64,000 bases of DNA. Source: Physcocola sp002396385 (GTDB lineage Bacteria; Bacteroidota; Bacteroidia; Bacteroidales; Paludibacteraceae). The notes beneath the pieces are model-generated. The model was not told the DNA's origin, did no database searches, and saw only the letters and a program-made list of their open reading frames with translations. Below, in pieces: positions 63,258 to 64,000 of the stretch. Positions within the stretch are counted from its first letter, which is position 1. Every line of letters begins with the position of its first letter. Location: assembly GCA_946535435.1 (NCBI GenBank), contig CAMNDM010000015.1, positions 6,319 through 70,318 of the forward strand, in the 5' to 3' direction. The position numbers and the translations under genes were made by a program.

Positions 63258-63989
63258 ATGAATTTATTACTTTCTATTATTTTGGATGTAGTGGCCGACA
63301 GTTCTTTGTCTGTGCCCAAAGTAAACGAGTTAACTCAATCACTCATCTCGGGCGAACTTCAACAAGTGATTGTAGAAGGATGTATATCGTTAATGCGAAA
63401 ATTACTTGTCGCACTTTTTGTTTTCTATGTGGGGAAGTTCCTTATTGGAAAAATCAGGAACATAGTTTTCTTATTATTGGAAAAGAAGGGTGTCGAACAG
63501 TCTTTGTCAACCTTTTGCCGTAGTTTGGTCAATGTGTTGTTGTATTTTACACTCATAATCATTATTATCGACATACTTGGATTGGAAACCAGTTCATTCG
63601 TGGCTTTGTTCGCTTCGGCTGGTGTGGCTATAGGTATGGCCTTAAGCGGGACCTTGCAAAACTTTGCCGGAGGAGTAATGATACTATTGTTCCGTCCGTT
63701 TAAAGTAGGTGATTATATTTCGGCACAAAGTAACGAAGGTGTTGTTAAGGAAATACAGATATTTAATACCATCATTAGCACATCTGACGGTAAAACTGTT
63801 ATCATGCCAAATGGAAGTCTGTCGACCAACGTTTTGGTTAATTTTTCCAAGGCTGGTGTGAGGCGTATTGATTGGACAATTAGTATGGCATATGGAGATG
63901 AGGTCGATTTGGCTAAACAAACCATTTACGATATACTGAATGGAAATTATTGCTGTCCGGTAAAAGTTTTTTTTGATAGAAAAATTTAG
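63258..63989 (+). pseudogene. Small-conductance mechanosensitive channel (MscS family), frame broken at T8
   Basis: The frame encodes 243 aa: two to three membrane helices and the MscS pore helix and beta domain (GVAIGMALSGTLQNFAGGVM, FRPFKVGDYI, IFNTIISTSDGKTVIMPNGS, RRIDWTISMAYGDEVD). It then ends abruptly at FFDRKI. A T8 tract at 63967-63974 precedes the stop; with one T fewer the frame would continue VKVFLIEKFRLNS to the window edge, which fits the normal MscS C-terminal domain. So the gene carries a frameshift, a phase-variable tract or a sequencing error. Confidence 0.65.
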
Positions 63990-64000
63990 GCTGAATTCGA

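Overview
The window reads as a Bacteroidales (Prevotella/Bacteroides-like) chromosome carrying one end of a prophage. Evidence for the host: promoters of the TTTG-N19-TAnnTTTG type, almost no Shine-Dalgarno sequences, a type IX secretion sorting domain on a GH10 xylanase, a BspA-type leucine-rich repeat protein, pyruvate:ferredoxin oxidoreductase, a complete Na+-NQR operon, and an OmpA protein with thrombospondin type 3 repeats. The first ~7.2 kb is visibly GC-rich, and its composition and gene content differ from the AT-rich remainder.

Region 1 (1-~7,700), prophage early region. A CI-like repressor (7295-7687, +) faces a leftward early operon. The 160 bp between them holds two divergent Bacteroidetes-type promoters and two 17-bp operators that are exact reverse complements of each other. 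The leftward operon encodes small orphan proteins, a helix-turn-helix protein, a Cas4/AddB-like nuclease (DUF2800), a DUF2815 ssDNA-binding-like protein and a family A DNA polymerase. Inside it, 5553-6337 is a non-coding interval with four tRNA-like elements and several stem-loops with GNRA-type tetraloops, two of which covary.

Region 2 (7.8-15.6 kb): nadE and topB, convergent with a DUF4403 envelope protein, an orphan 149-aa gene and an OmpA/TSP3 protein. Region 3 (15.7-22.4 kb): a tightly coupled six-gene operon on the minus strand, in the order PqqD-like peptide-binding protein, ATP-grasp ligase, DAP/ornithine-type PLP decarboxylase, urea-transporter/M23-peptidase fusion, Asn/Tyr-rich TPR/barrel-like protein, TPR protein. 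I do not recognise it as a described pathway. It looks like synthesis and envelope handling of a small peptide or amine conjugate and is the best candidate for an undescribed system here.

Region 4 (22.5-33.7 kb): mltD-like transglycosylase, DUF5683, parB, parA, recQ, a LOG-family phosphoribohydrolase, a sacsin-type GHKL ATPase, and dnaX. An A11 tract in dnaX separates a short gamma product from the tau tail in the -1 frame, so programmed slippage is likely. Region 5 (33.9-48.4 kb): PFOR; a BspA-LRR gene overlapping a Dna2-like nuclease-helicase; a membrane protein, smpB and a ModF-like double ABC ATPase; aspC. Region 6 (48.4-64 kb): an orphan exported protein; the xylanase; the compact block PBP1A / AOS-family enzyme / nucleoside deaminase / hpt / adk on the minus strand; nqrABCDEF; and an MscS-type channel gene whose frame breaks at a T8 tract near the window edge.

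Start codons were re-chosen where a longer open frame began with TTG or ran through a promoter (parB, LOG, dnaX, hpt, sacsin-like, DUF4403, DUF2800 and others).
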